From Mycoplasmopsis gallinacea (lineage in GTDB: Bacteria > Bacillota_I > Bacilli_A > Mycoplasmatales > Metamycoplasmataceae), in NCBI RefSeq assembly GCF_900660495.1, contig NZ_LR214950.1, positions 1,010,839 through 1,074,838 of the forward strand: 64,000 nt of DNA, in the 5' to 3' direction. Made by a program: the position numbers and the translations under genes. The notes under the pieces were generated by a model. The model saw nothing but the letters and a program-made list of their open reading frames with translations, was not told where the DNA came from and ran no database searches. Shown here in pieces: positions 9,572 through 20,985 of this stretch (positions within the stretch are counted from its first letter, which is position 1; the number at the start of each line of letters is the position of its first letter).

Positions 9572-11047
9572 ATGAATTTCGAAAATCGTTCATTTGATAG
9601 ACAATCAAATAATATGAACAATAAAATGAAAAATTTCAACAAAGTTGATGCAAATAAATTATCACTTAAAGTAATCGGTGTAGGTGGTGGAGGTAACAAC
9701 GCTGTTGGAATGACAATTAATGAAAACTTCCCTAATGTAGAATTTTTAGTTGCAAATACTGACTTTGGAGCCTTACATAAAGTTAACTGTAATAATAAAA
9801 TTCATCTTGGTAAAGATAAAAGAGGATTAGGTGCGGGAAGTAACCCAGAAGTTGGGAGAAATGCAGCACTTGAATCTCTTGAAGATATCACAACAAAGCT
9901 AGATAAAGCTGATGTTATTATAATTGCAGCTAGTCTTGGAGGTGGAACCGGAACAGGTGCATCACCAGTTATTGCGGATGCTGCAAGAAAACTTGGAGCT
10001 TTAACAATTGCTGTTGTTACAACACCTTTTATTTACGAAGGTACAAGAAAAATGAGAGTAGCAAAAGCTGGTCTTAATGAACTTAAAGAAAAAGTAGATG
10101 CTTATATCGTTGTTTCAAACGAAAAACTTATTGAAAAATTCTCATCAGTACCTGCTGAAGACCTTTTCAAAATGGCCAATGTTTCACTTAAAAACATTAT
10201 TTTAGCTATTAATGATGCTCTTTATAATACAGGTACAATTAACATTGACTTTGCTGATGTAAAAAGAATTTTATCTAACGGTGGATTAACAGCTGTTGGT
10301 ATTGGAAAAGGTAACGGAACAGATCGTGCTAAAAAAGCTGTAGATAAAGCTTTCGAACAATGTTTATATGAAAACGATATTACTAATGCAAATAGAGTTT
10401 TAATTAACATTACCCATGATTCAAAAACCACACAAGCAGAAATTCGTGATGCGGTTAACCGTGTTTATGAAAAATTTGGAACCGACCCAAAAGCGGAAAA
10501 CAACCCATTTGAATGTATTGTTGGTCAACAAAAAGTTGAAACACAAGATAAAACCGAATTATTTAAAGTTTCAATTATTGCTACAGCAACATCAAGCGAA
10601 AACGTTGCCAAAGACCCATATTCTTTGTCAGTAAGCTCACAAAATAATTATCAAAGTCCAAGCCCAATTTATATCGACGTTAATGAACAACCAGATACAG
10701 GAGAGTTCATTCTTGAAGAAGAAAGCGTTGATGTTGAAGGAAAATTAGAACAATCTCTTAAACACCTTGATCAATTTACAGATGGTGATGACGATGATGA
10801 TTTTACAGAAGAATTTAGCGAAGAAGAACAAGGATTTGTCGGATATTCAAGTCAAGACGAAGATGTCATTAGTTTTCCAGAGGAAGAAAATCTTGTTCAA
10901 GGACCTGAAATTGAAAGCGATTTATCAGAAACCAAAGAAATTAACGGAATCTTAAATGTGGATGATGATTCCCAAGATAAATGAGACAAACCAGAAAAAT
11001 TTGATGAAGAAAATGATGATGAAGATTGATTTAACAATAATTATTAA
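9572..11047 (+). CDS. ftsZ: Cell division protein FtsZ
   Basis: 491 residues. The tubulin-like GTPase core spans about residues 27-340, with GVGGGGNNAV, the GTP signature GGGTGTGASPVIAD, and the T7 loop region NIDFADVKRIL. The last 130 or so residues are an acidic linker full of Asp, Glu and Ser. The end (DEDWFNNNY) lacks the usual DxPxFL(R/K) tail peptide that binds FtsA. FtsA is not encoded nearby. Two in-frame UGA codons lie near the end; stopping at the first would cost about 21 residues. The Shine-Dalgarno GGGAAGGGAG precedes ATG 9572. A 137-base gap separates it from rsmH. Confidence 0.96.
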
Positions 11048-11123
11048 TAATTCGATGTCTTAGAAGAATATAATAACCAAAGTTAAATTAATCAAACTCA
11101 AAAGAAGTATTTAACTAATTTTT

Positions 11124-11148
11124 AGCAAGCCTAGCTTGCTTTTTTTAT
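11124..11148 (+). terminator. Terminator of the division cluster
   Basis: AGCAAGC and GCTTGCT pair around CTA and are followed by T7, about 77 bases after ftsZ. Confidence 0.85.
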
Positions 11149-11293
11149 ACAAAAATTAATAAAACAATTTAAAATAAATTAATAAAGCTATACCATTCAA
11201 AAATTTGCTATTTTCTAGCTTTATCAACCTTGTTATTTTATATATTAATTTAAATTAATATATAATTGAAATAATATTATTAAGGAGTAATAA

Positions 11294-11764
11294 ATGAAAA
11301 CAAGAACCCAATCGAGAATTGAAGTTATTAATGTGATTTATCAACATGAACTTTTAGAAAGAAGTTTAAATATTGAGCAAATTTTTGAAAATCACTCAGA
11401 ATTAGACCAGTGTCAAATTCAACTTTTACAAAAAATTGCTAATAATTATCAATTTTTAAAATCAACTTTAATTAAGCTTTTCAATACAAACTGACAATGA
11501 GAAAGAGTAAGTCCTCTTGTAAGAGCGATTTTAATTAATGCAGCAGCTGAAATGTTCTCAATTCAACCTAAAATCGTGATTAATGAAGCTGTTAATATTA
11601 CTAAGTTATTTTTAGGAAATGACAAAGATGAACCTAATTCAAAAGCTGCCAAGCTTTACAAATTCGTTAATGCTATTCTCGAAAATTACTACAAACTTTT
11701 AGTTAAATTAGAAGTTGATGCAATTAAAATGGATCAAGCTGAAAATGAAGAAATTCACAAGTAA
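11294..11764 (+). CDS. nusB: Transcription antitermination factor NusB
   Basis: 156 residues, all-helical NusB fold expected. It begins TRTQSRIEVINVIYQHELLER, the family start pattern (R.AR..A...LY..E). The C-terminal half holds ILINAAAEMF and VINEAVNITKLF, matching the conserved 'L..A..E......P..V.INEAVELAK.F' block. It acts with NusE/S10 at boxA of rRNA leaders. AAGGAG lies 8 bases before the ATG. The next gene begins within its last 20 bases. Confidence 0.9.
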
Positions 11765-12233
11765 AATTACAAGCCGGATTGCAACTGCCCTTAGACGTTT
11801 TAAATACAAAATTTATTTTTTGATGTGAAAAAGAAAGATTATTTATTGTCTTAACATCTTTAAATCATTTGGTGTTATTGATTTTGATTTTAAAGACAAC
11901 ATTAATGATTTTTTCTCAAAAAATAAATGACCATCAATTAACGAATTTGTGATCGATTTTAGAAAAACGTTCATAATTATCAAGGAAGATCAATATTTAA
12001 GCCTTGTAGATAATTTTTTATTTTATGTTTTTTACGAGCTTACTTATCGTGCTTTTAAAAAACAAATTAAATTACCATTTTTTAAAATGCAGCCATATAG
12101 CAATAAAACTCAAAATGTTATTCCTACAAATAATTTAAAAAGATCTTATTATTACAATTTTTTAGATCAAATTCGAACTTATCCATTTTTTGATAATCAA
12201 AAAATTATATTAATTTTAAGAAAGATAAAATAA
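11745..12233 (+). CDS. Hypothetical protein between nusB and sufS
   Basis: 162 residues if started at ATG 11745, which overlaps nusB by 20 bases; a later ATG at 11823 is possible. The N-terminus is strongly basic (MKKFTSKITSRIATALRRFK). The rest is hydrophobic-aromatic (many Phe, Tyr, Ile) without a clear transmembrane helix. I recognise no domain. It ends 2 bases before the sufS start, so it is translationally tied to the Fe-S genes. A role in that pathway is only guilt by position. Confidence 0.6.
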
Positions 12234-12235
12234 AG

Positions 12236-13396
12236 ATGATTGACAATACTAAAATTCGTAAAAGCTTTCCGGTTGCAAATCAAATCACTTATTTTGATAG
12301 TGCAGCACTAGTTTTAAAACCGCAAGTTGCTATTGATGCAATGACTAATTTTTATCAAAATATCAGCATTTCTTCAAGAACTGCTGATACATCAAGGGGT
12401 AATTTAGTTAATCAAACAATCATTAAGGTAAGAAAAATGGTAGCTAATTTACTTGATGGACAAACCGAAGAGATTATTTTTACTAGTGGAACAACTGAGT
12501 CAATTAACCTTTTTTGCTATATGTACCAAGAGCAAGTTGGCAAAGGCGATGTGATTTTAGTTAGTGCTTATAATCACTCTTCAAATATTATCCCATGGCT
12601 TGAACTTGGAAAAAGAAGCGGGACACAAATTATTATTTCTGAAAATTTAATTGATGATTATGACAAGTATAAGCCTAAATTAGTCTCAATTAGCCATGAA
12701 ACCAATAATTTTAATATCGATTATGATTTAGATTTATTAGTAAGTAAAACTAAGCAAGATGGAGTTATTTTATTTTGTGATGCTGCTCAATCGATTTCAC
12801 ATCAAAAAGTATCTTTAGAAGTTTTTGATGTGATCGTTTTTAGCACAAACAAGTTTTATGGACCTACTGGAATGGGTGTTTTAGCGGTTAAATCAAACTT
12901 GCTTAAAAACCTAAAACCTGCTAAATTCGGGGGAGGATCAGTTAGCGCAATCCAAAAAAATGGAATTTGAATTGCTCGTAATGGAGCTAACTTCTTTGAG
13001 CCAGGAACTCCTGATATTGCTGGATTTTTTATGTTTGAAAAATCTTTAGAATTCTTTAATTCAGTAGGATATGAGCAAACTCAAGTAATTTTAACTGATT
13101 TAAGCAACTACTTGCATAAGAAATTATCTGAACTTAAAAATGTAGCACTTTTTTCTAAACCAGGTGATTTTATTGCTTTAATTAACGTTAAAGATGTTAA
13201 TGCACAAGATGTAGCTACATATCTTGGAACTAAAGAAATATACACAATTGCAGGTATTTTCTGTGCTCCGTATTTAAGAAATATCAAAGATTCTTATTCA
13301 TATTTAAGAATTTCTTTAGGTATTTATAATAATTATGAAGATATTGATAAATTAGTTGAAGCAATCGCAAATGGAGGTGATTTTTATGCGTTTTAA
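12236..13396 (+). CDS. sufS: Cysteine desulfurase SufS
   Basis: 386 residues, class V aminotransferase fold. It takes sulfur from L-cysteine as a persulfide for Fe-S cluster assembly. Seen in order: YFDSAALVLKP, FTSGTTESINL (PLP phosphate binding), SHETNN, CDAAQS, the PLP lysine in FSTNKFYGP, and the catalytic Cys loop at IAGIFCAPY. The 3' end overlaps sufU by 11 bases. With SufU it is likely the whole Fe-S machinery visible here; no sufB/C/D. Confidence 0.93.
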
Positions 13397-13787
13397 TCCA
13401 AACGATGCCCGTGAAATTATTATGTCAAATTACAAAAAAGCTAAAGAACACAAAAATGTGTTTCACTTTGTAAGTGAAACATGTAGTGATGACATTTTTC
13501 TTTATGCTAAATTTGAAAACGATGTTTTAGTTGATTATGATTATACAGCTAAAGGGTGCTCTGTGTTTCTCTCAGCAACTGAGATATTTTTAAACCTTGT
13601 AAAAAATAAAACAAGAAGCCAAATTAAAGAGCTTTATGCACTTTTTGATCAATTTATTAATCAAGAAAACCTTACAGAAGAGCAAGTGACATCTCTTGGA
13701 GATTTATGAGTTTTCTTTAACGTAAAAACTCATTTAAATAGAGTTGCTTGTGCTTTATTAACACCAAAAAACCTTGAAAAACTTTAG
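13386..13787 (+). CDS. sufU: Fe-S cluster assembly / sulfur acceptor protein SufU
   Basis: 133 residues. The three conserved Cys are present: C-S-D near residue 38 (usually CGD), KGCSVFLSATE near 58, and RVACALL near the end. This set binds zinc and receives sulfur from SufS by ligand exchange. GGAGGTG lies 8 bases before ATG 13386, inside the sufS tail, which fixes the start. The substitution of Ser for Gly in the first motif is mild. Its own 3' end overlaps the next gene by 14 bases. Confidence 0.88.
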
Positions 13788-15042
13788 TAATAAACCAGTC
13801 ATTTTTCATATTGATTTTGACTCATATTTTGTAAGTGCTGTAAGAGTTTTAAAGCCATTTTTAAATGACAAACCAGTTGCCATTGCTTATAATCGTCCTA
13901 ATGCTATTTCGGTGTCAGTAAGCTATGAATTAAAAGCTTTAGGTGTTAAAACAACTGATAAAGTTGTTGATATTAAAAAGAAAGTTCCAAATGTAGTAGT
14001 TGAAGAGCCAAGGTTTGATTTTTTTAACACTTTGTCAAACAAAATTTTTAACTACCTTGGAGATAAATATTCTGAAAAATTGCTTGTAGCTTCAATTGAT
14101 GAATGTTACCTTGAAGTTTCTCATTTAGTTTCAAATGAGCAGCAAGCAAAAGAACTTGCTTTCAAAATTCAATCTCAAATTATGAAACTTTTTAAAATTC
14201 CAATCACTATTGGAATTTCGCATAGCAAGTTCTTTGCAAAAATGACTACAAACATTTCTAAACCTTTTGGAATTGGCTATACAGACGAAAATAACTACAA
14301 AGACCAGTTTTTTAATCTTCCAATTAAAGAGTATCATGGAATAGGAAAAGCTAGCGTGATTAAGCTTAAAAAGTTAGGGATTGAAAAAATTGGTGATTTG
14401 ATGAACTTTTCTAAAGAAAGCCTGGAGCTTAAAAATATTTTCGGAATTAACATAATTAAAATCTTTGAAAATTTAGATCCAAAGATAACAGATACAATTA
14501 GCAATGACTTTGAAGAAGAAAAAAGTATTGGTAAAGAAATAACTTTTGAAAAATATGATAAAACAAACATTATTGAAATTCGTAAGCACTTACAAAATAT
14601 TAGTTTAAATATTGCAAATCGTTTAAAAAGCAAGCTCCTTATTAGTAGTGTAATTGTCTTAGTAGTTCGCTTAAGAGATTCAAATAAATGAAAAACCAAG
14701 CAAATAAAATTAGGTTTTTATATTGATAGTGATGATAAAATTTTCCAAATAGCTTGAAATTTATATACTGAAAATTTTGAAGGAACAAAAATTATAGGAA
14801 TTGGAATTAGAGTTACTGGACTTATCAGTGTTTTTGATTTAGAAGAAAACCTTAATTTATTTGACAAAAATAGCACGCTTAAAAAAACTAACCAATCAAG
14901 CAATGTTTCATCTTTAATAAACCAAATTAATCGTAAATTAGGTAATAAAAAATTAATGACTGCAAAAGAATTGCAACTTCAAAATGATAGTGATAGCGAA
15001 AATAATAAATTCTCACATAGTGGAAGAATTTTTAGAAAGTAG
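13774..15042 (+). CDS. dinB: DNA polymerase IV (Y-family)
   Basis: 422 residues. The palm carries FHIDFDSYFVSA with the first catalytic Asp and ASIDECYLEV with the Asp-Glu pair. These coordinate Mg2+ for translesion synthesis. The helix-hairpin-helix EYHGIGKASVIKLKKLGI and a little-finger domain follow (about 240-350). The C-terminal 70 residues are polar; no clear beta-clamp peptide stands out. The start is uncertain: TTG 13774 is the only good candidate near the first motif and has no obvious Shine-Dalgarno, so translational coupling to sufU is likely. Confidence 0.9.
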
Positions 15043-15047
15043 GAAAT

Positions 15048-16148
15048 ATGAAAATAGGACTTTTTGGAGGAAGCTTTAACCCGATTCATAAAGGGCACAT
15101 TAAAATAGCTCGTTATGCAATGAAAAAGCTTGGATTAGATAAAATGATTTTTATCCCAACGTCAATTTCGCCTTTTAAACAAAAGGGCAAATCAGTTTCA
15201 GGTCAAGATAAAATCAATATGATTAATTTAATATTAGAACCAGGGATGGAAGTGAGTGATTTTGAAGTTAAAAAAGGTGGGGTGAGCTATACTTTTGAAA
15301 CCATTAGATACTTTAAAAATCTTTATAAAGATGATCAACTTTACTTTTTAATAGGTAGTGATAATTTACCTAAATTACACAAATGAGAGCATATTGATGA
15401 AATTGTTGCTAACGTAAATATGGTGGTATTTAAAAGAAGCAAGAAGTTTAACAAACTCAATGCTAAAAAATACAAATTGCAAATTTTAGATAATCCAATT
15501 TTTGAATATTCTTCAACCCATTACAAAAAAGGATACTTAAATATGGTTGAAGATCAGGTTCAAACATACATTCAATCTAAAGGTCTTTACATTGAAGAAA
15601 TTATTCATAATTCTCTTTCAGCTTTAAGAGCAAAGCACAGCTTATATTGCGCTGATTTTGCTGCTAATTTAGCTAAAACAATCAATTTAAGTGCTAAAGA
15701 TGCTTACCTTGCTGGAATTATGCACGATGTTGCTAAAGAATGAAGTGAAGAAGCTTCTAGAGATTTTATTAATGCTTACGCTCCTGAATATAATGGAATT
15801 GCTTCTCATAAGCTTCATCAAATTTGCGGATATTTGTGGGCTAAAGAGTATTATTTACTAGAAAACGAAGCTATTTTACACGCTATTAAAGTCCATACTA
15901 CAATGGATGATGAAACTGAAAATGAACTTTCTAACTTAGATAAAGTGCTTTTTATTGCGGATAAAATTTGTCATGGAAGAAAAGCTCCCGGGATTCAAAA
16001 AATTAGAGAACTTGTGTTTAAAGATTTTGAAGCTGGTTTTAAAGAAGTAGTAAAATTAACTTATGATTTTAACATTCAAAAAGGTGTAGTATTTGACAAG
16101 CGAGCTAAACAAATTTACGATAAATACTTAGGAATAGAGGATAAATAA
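15048..16148 (+). CDS. nadD: Fused nicotinate-nucleotide adenylyltransferase (NadD) and HD-domain YqeK
   Basis: 366 residues, two enzymes in one chain. Residues 1 to about 185 are NadD: GLFGGSFNPIHKGH binds ATP and the end motif YSSTHYKKG corresponds to the ISST.IR signature. It makes nicotinate adenine dinucleotide. Residues from about 190 form a YqeK-type HD hydrolase: H-SLYCADFA, IMHDVAKEW (the HD pair), IKVHTT and FIADKIC. YqeK homologues hydrolyse diadenosine tetraphosphate. The separate genes are adjacent in Bacillus, and the fusion is seen in other mycoplasmas. AGGA upstream overlaps the dinB stop. The stop shares TAATG with rluB. Confidence 0.92.
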
Positions 16149-16882
16149 TGGGATTTATAGAACAAGAAAGATTGCAAAAGATTCTTTCACAAGCAGGGAT
16201 TGCTTCAAGAAGAGAGTCAGAAGAATTAATTAAAAAAGGAAAAGTTGTTGTTAATGGAAAAGTAGCAAAACTTGGGGATAAAGCAAGTTTTAAAGATGAA
16301 ATTTTAGTGAATGGAAAACCAATTCAAGAAGAAGAAAAAGTGTACTTTTTACTTAACAAACCACCTAAAACAGTGTGCACCCTTAAGGACAATTTTAATC
16401 GCACTATCGTTACTGATTTAATTGATACTCCTTATAAAATTTTCCCAGTAGGTCGTCTTGACTATGATACAACTGGTGTTTTACTTTTGACTAATGATGG
16501 AGAAATGGCAAACAAATTAATTCATCCAAAATACCAAATCCCACGTGTTTATAGAGCTAGATTAAATTCACCACTAACACCTAAAGAACTTAAGTATTTA
16601 AACACACCTGTCCAAATTAATGGAAAAGAAAGCAAGCAAGATGTGCTTGTTGCTGATAATAAAAGTTACTTTGTTATTTTGACTGTAGGAACTTATCACC
16701 ATGTTAAAGAACTTTTTAAATTAGTTGATCGAACTGTTTTAAATTTAAAAAGAATTGAATTTGCAGGGCTTACAATCGAAGGACTTCCAGTTGGAGCTTA
16801 TCGAAGATTAAAATTAAAAGAATTGAAATTTATTCGCACATTATTGGAGAAAAAAGATGAAGAATTGAATCAGAAAAAATAA
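16148..16882 (+). CDS. rluB: rRNA pseudouridine synthase, RluB/RsuA family
   Basis: 244 residues: an S4 RNA-binding domain (about 7-65, RLQKILSQAGIASRRESEEL) and a catalytic domain with GRLDYDTTGVLLLTNDG containing the catalytic Asp. Family members isomerise U2605 of 23S rRNA or U516 of 16S. The sequence best fits the RluB branch, but target specificity cannot be read directly. The last 26 bases overlap the next gene. Confidence 0.88.
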   Translation: MGFIEQERLQKILSQAGIASRRESEELIKKGKVVVNGKVAKLGDKASFKDEILVNGKPIQEEEKVYFLLNKPPKTVCTLKDNFNRTIVTDLIDTPYKIFPVGRLDYDTTGVLLLTNDGEMANKLIHPKYQIPRVYRARLNSPLTPKELKYLNTPVQINGKESKQDVLVADNKSYFVILTVGTYHHVKELFKLVDRTVLNLKRIEFAGLTIEGLPVGAYRRLKLKELKFIRTLLEKKDEELNQKK

Positions 16883-17894
16883 ACTTTTCTTAGTTTTAAC
16901 TTCAGCAGCATTTTTTGCTCCAGTAGCTCTTGCAGCTTCTTGTGGTTCTTTTGAAAAAAAACTCAGCACAGAAGATAAACAAAGAGAAGCTACTTGAAAA
17001 AAAGAGATTGCATCATTAAAAAGTTATTATGAAAGCTTTAAAAACTTCTGAGATGATAAATATGATAATGGCAGCTTAACTTCACCTAAAAATTTTGGTT
17101 TTTATTACAAAAATATAATGGAAAAAGTTACTGATTTATCTAAAGCGTTACAAAAAGTTCATACAAAAATTAATGATGAAGAATTTGAAGGTAAAGAGCA
17201 AATTCTTCAAAGGTTTTTTACTGAAACTGACCTAAGTGAAAATGTTATTAAAACTTATATTGATGCTTACAATAGATTTAGTCAAATTAACTCCCATTTT
17301 GAAGCTTTAAAAAACCAACGTTCTTTTGAAGGTGCTCCAGGGACAAGTAATAAATATAGGGAATATTATGACAGAATATTTATTGAAGGTAATTCTGAAT
17401 TAGTTTTTGATCGTGAATTTGACGATCTTTTTACAAATAAAAGTGTCCAAGATCTTTTAGATAGCTATAATAGTTTTTGATATGATAAAGAACTTCGTGA
17501 AATTGATTATGCTGCTCTAGCTGAAAAAATTCAAGTTGATGCTAGTGGTGAAAATAAAGTTATTGCTCATAAAGAAGCAATTGGAAACATTATTAAAGAA
17601 TGAGCTACTGTTGTTGCTCAAAATGATTCTGTTGCAAATCAAAAAATTAAAGAGTTTATTGATTATTTAAAAAATTCAGAACTTCAAAACAATGCTGAAT
17701 TCCATAAATTAATTGTAAATATCGAAGATCTTTATAGCCAATTTTTAGAAAGTGTAAATTCAGTCACAAGTCAATTTGGGAATAAGTATCCATATGAAAA
17801 AATCTTAAATAGCTTTAATGAAAATTCAGATTTAGTTAAATTCAATGATAAATTTAAAGAAATTAAAGACTTATACCAAAGTTGAAAAAATTAA
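16857..17894 (+). CDS. Lipoprotein of unknown function
   Basis: 345 residues beginning MKNWIRKNKLFLVLTSAAFF and continuing into ALAASC, a lipoprotein signal with Cys at about residue 30. The mature chain is acidic-helical with many Lys/Glu and no domain I know. GGAG lies 7 bases before ATG 16857, inside the rluB tail, and the fourth codon is UGA (Trp). It ends 8 bases before the aminopeptidase. A surface location is expected; the function is unknown. Confidence 0.75.
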
Positions 17895-17902
17895 GGAGAA
17901 TC

Positions 17903-18982
17903 ATGCAACAAGAATTTAAAAATCGTTTAATTAAGTACTTAGAAATTTATGGAATGAGCCGTTATGAAGAACCTGTAGTTGATGAAATTAAAAAAGAACT
18001 TGGTTCATTAAATTATGAAATTTCAAGAGATAAAATGGGTTCACTTATTTTGCATAAACCATCAAAAAATCCTAATGCACCTAAAGTTATGATTGCTGCG
18101 CATATGGATGAAGTTGGTTATTTAGTAAGAATGATTGATGATAAAGGACAATTACTTCTTACGCCAGTTGGTGGAATTTGACCTACAGTAGTAGTTGGTA
18201 CCAAAGCCACTTTAATTAATAATGCTGGTGAAAAATTCGATGGTGTATTTGGACATACATCAATTCACATTATGGAAGCTGAAAAAGTATCAAAAGCAAT
18301 TACAAATAAAGAAATCTATGCAGATTTTGGGTTTAAAAATAAACAAGATGCTTTAGATAATGGTGTTGAAATTGGTGATAGAGTGTATCTTTCAGGAGAA
18401 ACAATTCACTTTAAGGATCCTAATTTAGTAGGTGGAAAATCAATGGATAACCGTGCTGGAGTGACTGTTTTAGAATTTATTGCTAAAGAAATGGCAAACA
18501 AAGAATTAGATGTAAATTTATATTTAGTATGAACAGTGCAAGAAGAAGTAGGTACCAGAGGTGCTAAAACATCTGTAAGTGTGGTAAATCCTGATGTAGC
18601 TATTGCTTTAGATACAACTTCTAGCCACGATACAATAGGGACTATTCCAGGTACAACCGCTTTATTTAAAGGAGCTGCTTTAAGAGTGCATGATGGTGGA
18701 ACTATGATGGATCCGAAATTAGTTAATTTCTTTGTCAATACATCTAAAAAATACAACATTGATGCTTATAAATTTGTAGCAGCTGGTGGTGGAACTGATG
18801 CAGCACAGCTTCAATATTCAAAAGGTGGAGCAGCAACTATTACAATTTCACTTCCACAAAGATACCTTCACAGTCCAATTGGAGTATGTGCAATTAGTGA
18901 TTTACTTGCAGCTAAAGATTTACTTGTTAAATTTTTAGAAGATTTCAACACTTCAGAATATGATAAAATTAAATATAATTAA
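17903..18982 (+). CDS. M42-family glutamyl/leucyl aminopeptidase
   Basis: 359 residues, full-length M42 metallopeptidase (PepA/FrvX type). Metal and catalytic residues appear in the expected order: AAHMDEVG (first zinc His and Asp), GGKSMDNRAG (bridging Asp), QEEVGTRGA (catalytic Glu and zinc Glu), ALDTT (zinc Asp), and LPQRYLHSP (final zinc His). These enzymes form large tetrahedral assemblies that trim peptides in the cytosol, useful for an organism that lives on imported peptides. AAGGAG lies 6 bases before ATG 17903. Confidence 0.92.
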
Positions 18983-19047
18983 AAATAGATAGTTTTTTGT
19001 TTTAATAAATTACTTCAATTTAATATTAAAATTTTAAGGAGGTCACA

Positions 19048-19287
19048 ATGATTGGAATGGCAACATCAAGTTTTGTGCTTATGCTTGTTTTTGTAATCAT
19101 CGGGGTTGCGGTTGCTGCGGGTTTATTAACATTTTTCCTTGTACGTAGAATGTTCCAAAAGCAACTTAAAGAAAACCCACCTATTTCAGAGAAAATGATT
19201 CGTGTAATGTTCCAACAAATGGGACGTAAAGCAAGCGAAAGCCAAATTAGACAAGTTATGCGTTCAATGCAAAATGCAAAAGATTAA
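19048..19287 (+). CDS. YneF-family (UPF0154) small membrane protein
   Basis: 79 residues. One N-terminal transmembrane helix (about 8-32) is followed by a basic cytoplasmic tail with NPPISEKMIRVMFQQMGRKA and QIRQVMRSM, the UPF0154 signature. The family is conserved in Firmicutes and Mollicutes and has no settled function. AAGGAGG precedes the ATG with good spacing. Confidence 0.88.
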   Translation: MIGMATSSFVLMLVFVIIGVAVAAGLLTFFLVRRMFQKQLKENPPISEKMIRVMFQQMGRKASESQIRQVMRSMQNAKD

Positions 19288-19290
19288 TTA

Positions 19291-19314
19291 AAGCACAGTA
19301 AATTGTGCTTTTTA
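19291..19314 (+). terminator. Terminator after yneF
   Basis: AAGCACA and TGTGCTT pair around a 6-base loop, then TTT. It lies just before the ktrB ribosome-binding site. Confidence 0.7.
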
Positions 19315-19333
19315 CTTTTAATAAAGGAAAATT

Positions 19334-20977
19334 ATGAAATTAAGAGAAAGATGACGTTTATGAAAAAACAGAGCAAAAATGGGTTCGTTTTTCAATAAAT
19401 GTAATTTTTTGTGGATCAAGCACGTCAAAAACAAGAAGAATCTTAAATTCCTTTTTCTTGTCTATATAGCAATTGTCGTCATTTCGAGTTTGCTTTTATG
19501 AAGTCCTTGAACCCAAAATTTAAGCCCATCTTCTGGAAATACAGCAATTAGCTACATTGACGCCATTTTTACAACAAGTAGTGCTTTTAGTGACACTGGT
19601 CTTGTTGTAAAAGATACTTACAAACATTGAAATATCTTTGGACAAGCTATTATTGCAATTTTAATTTTTGCAGGTGGGGTAGGTATTTTTGCGCTGAAAA
19701 TTTTCATTTTCAACTGGATTTTTAGGCGTAAAAATATTTCAATTTTAGAAATGAAACTCCTTCAAAGCGAAAGAGGAGGAACTGATTCAGCTAAAGTTGG
19801 AAAATTAGTTATTTCTGCAGTTAAATTCTTAGTTTTAACCATTATTTTATTTGGTTTTATTCTAAGCATTTACTTTTACTTTACAGATATTAATACAACT
19901 AGTGGAATTAAAGAATATTTAGCTAAAAATGGTGAAATTGATGCTAATGGAGTTTGACTTAATTCACCAAAAGGTGATTTAGCTAAAGCTTTTAGATTTG
20001 GATTTTTTCACACTATTAGCGCTATTAATAATGCTGGTTTTGACATTATGTCTGGCTTTTCACTAATGCCTTATTACACAGATTATTTTGTGCAAATTTG
20101 CTTTATTACACTTTTTATCATTGGTGGATTAGGTTATCCGGTTTTATTTGATTTAAAAGGGTATTTTTCACACAAAATTAAGCGTAAAAAATCAAGATAT
20201 CATTTTACTTTATTTACTAAATTATCTCTTAGTGTATACTTTTTAGTCTTTTTATTTGGGCTTGGAACTAGTTTAGGATTTGAGCTTACTTCTACTAATA
20301 TTGAAAGTATGTGAAATAAGCTTGATTCTAGCGGTCAAAATTATTTTTACGGAAATGTATTTAACCGTTTATTTGGAATTTTCTTCACTAGCTTTTCAAC
20401 TCGTAGTGCTGGATTTTTCACAGTTCACCTTAAAGACTTTTCACTTGGTTCAATAATTACTTTTATGATTATGATGTTTATTGGTGCTTCACCAGCATCA
20501 ACTGGTGGCGGAGTAAGAACTACTACAATTGGTGTCTTTTTAATGTCAATTTTCAATATGGTTGTAGATAAACCAAGAGTTAGAATTTTCAAAAGAGCTA
20601 TTAAAAAAGATACAGTTGATATGTCTAGTAAAGTGCTTGGAATTGCTTTTATCATTGTAATTGTAGCTTGCTTTATTTGTTTTAGCTCATTTAGCGATTA
20701 TGGTGGTAAAATCATTACATCAGCTTCACAAGCTGATGGAACAAAAGTTCCTATTTATGGAACTGAACATATTCTTTTTGAAGTAGCTAGCGCCTTTGGG
20801 ACTACCGGTTTAAGTAGTGGAATTACAGCAAGTTTAAATACAGCTTCCAAAATAACCATTTTAATTGTGATGTTTATTGGTCAATTTGGAATTTCTTCAA
20901 CTTTATTGGTGTGAAAAAGAAAACGCAATAACCATCGAAGTTATGAATATGCTGAAGATGATGTTGCAATTGGATAG
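19334..20977 (+). CDS. ktrB: Potassium uptake channel subunit KtrB/TrkH
   Basis: 547 residues with four repeats of two transmembrane helices around a pore loop. The four selectivity-filter segments are visible: TTSSAFSDTGL, TISAINNAGF, SFSTRSAGF and ASAFGTTGL, each with its central Gly. It imports K+ (with Na+ in some homologues). A gating-type loop (GASPASTGGGVRTTT) follows the third pore. AAGGA precedes ATG 19334. It is followed 8 bases later by the regulatory subunit, giving a two-gene operon. Confidence 0.93.
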
Positions 20978-20985
20978 GAGAAAAA

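Noticed and set aside
14334..14699. 121-codon minus-strand ORF inside dinB
   Set aside because: Pure shadow of a conserved polymerase gene; no signals.
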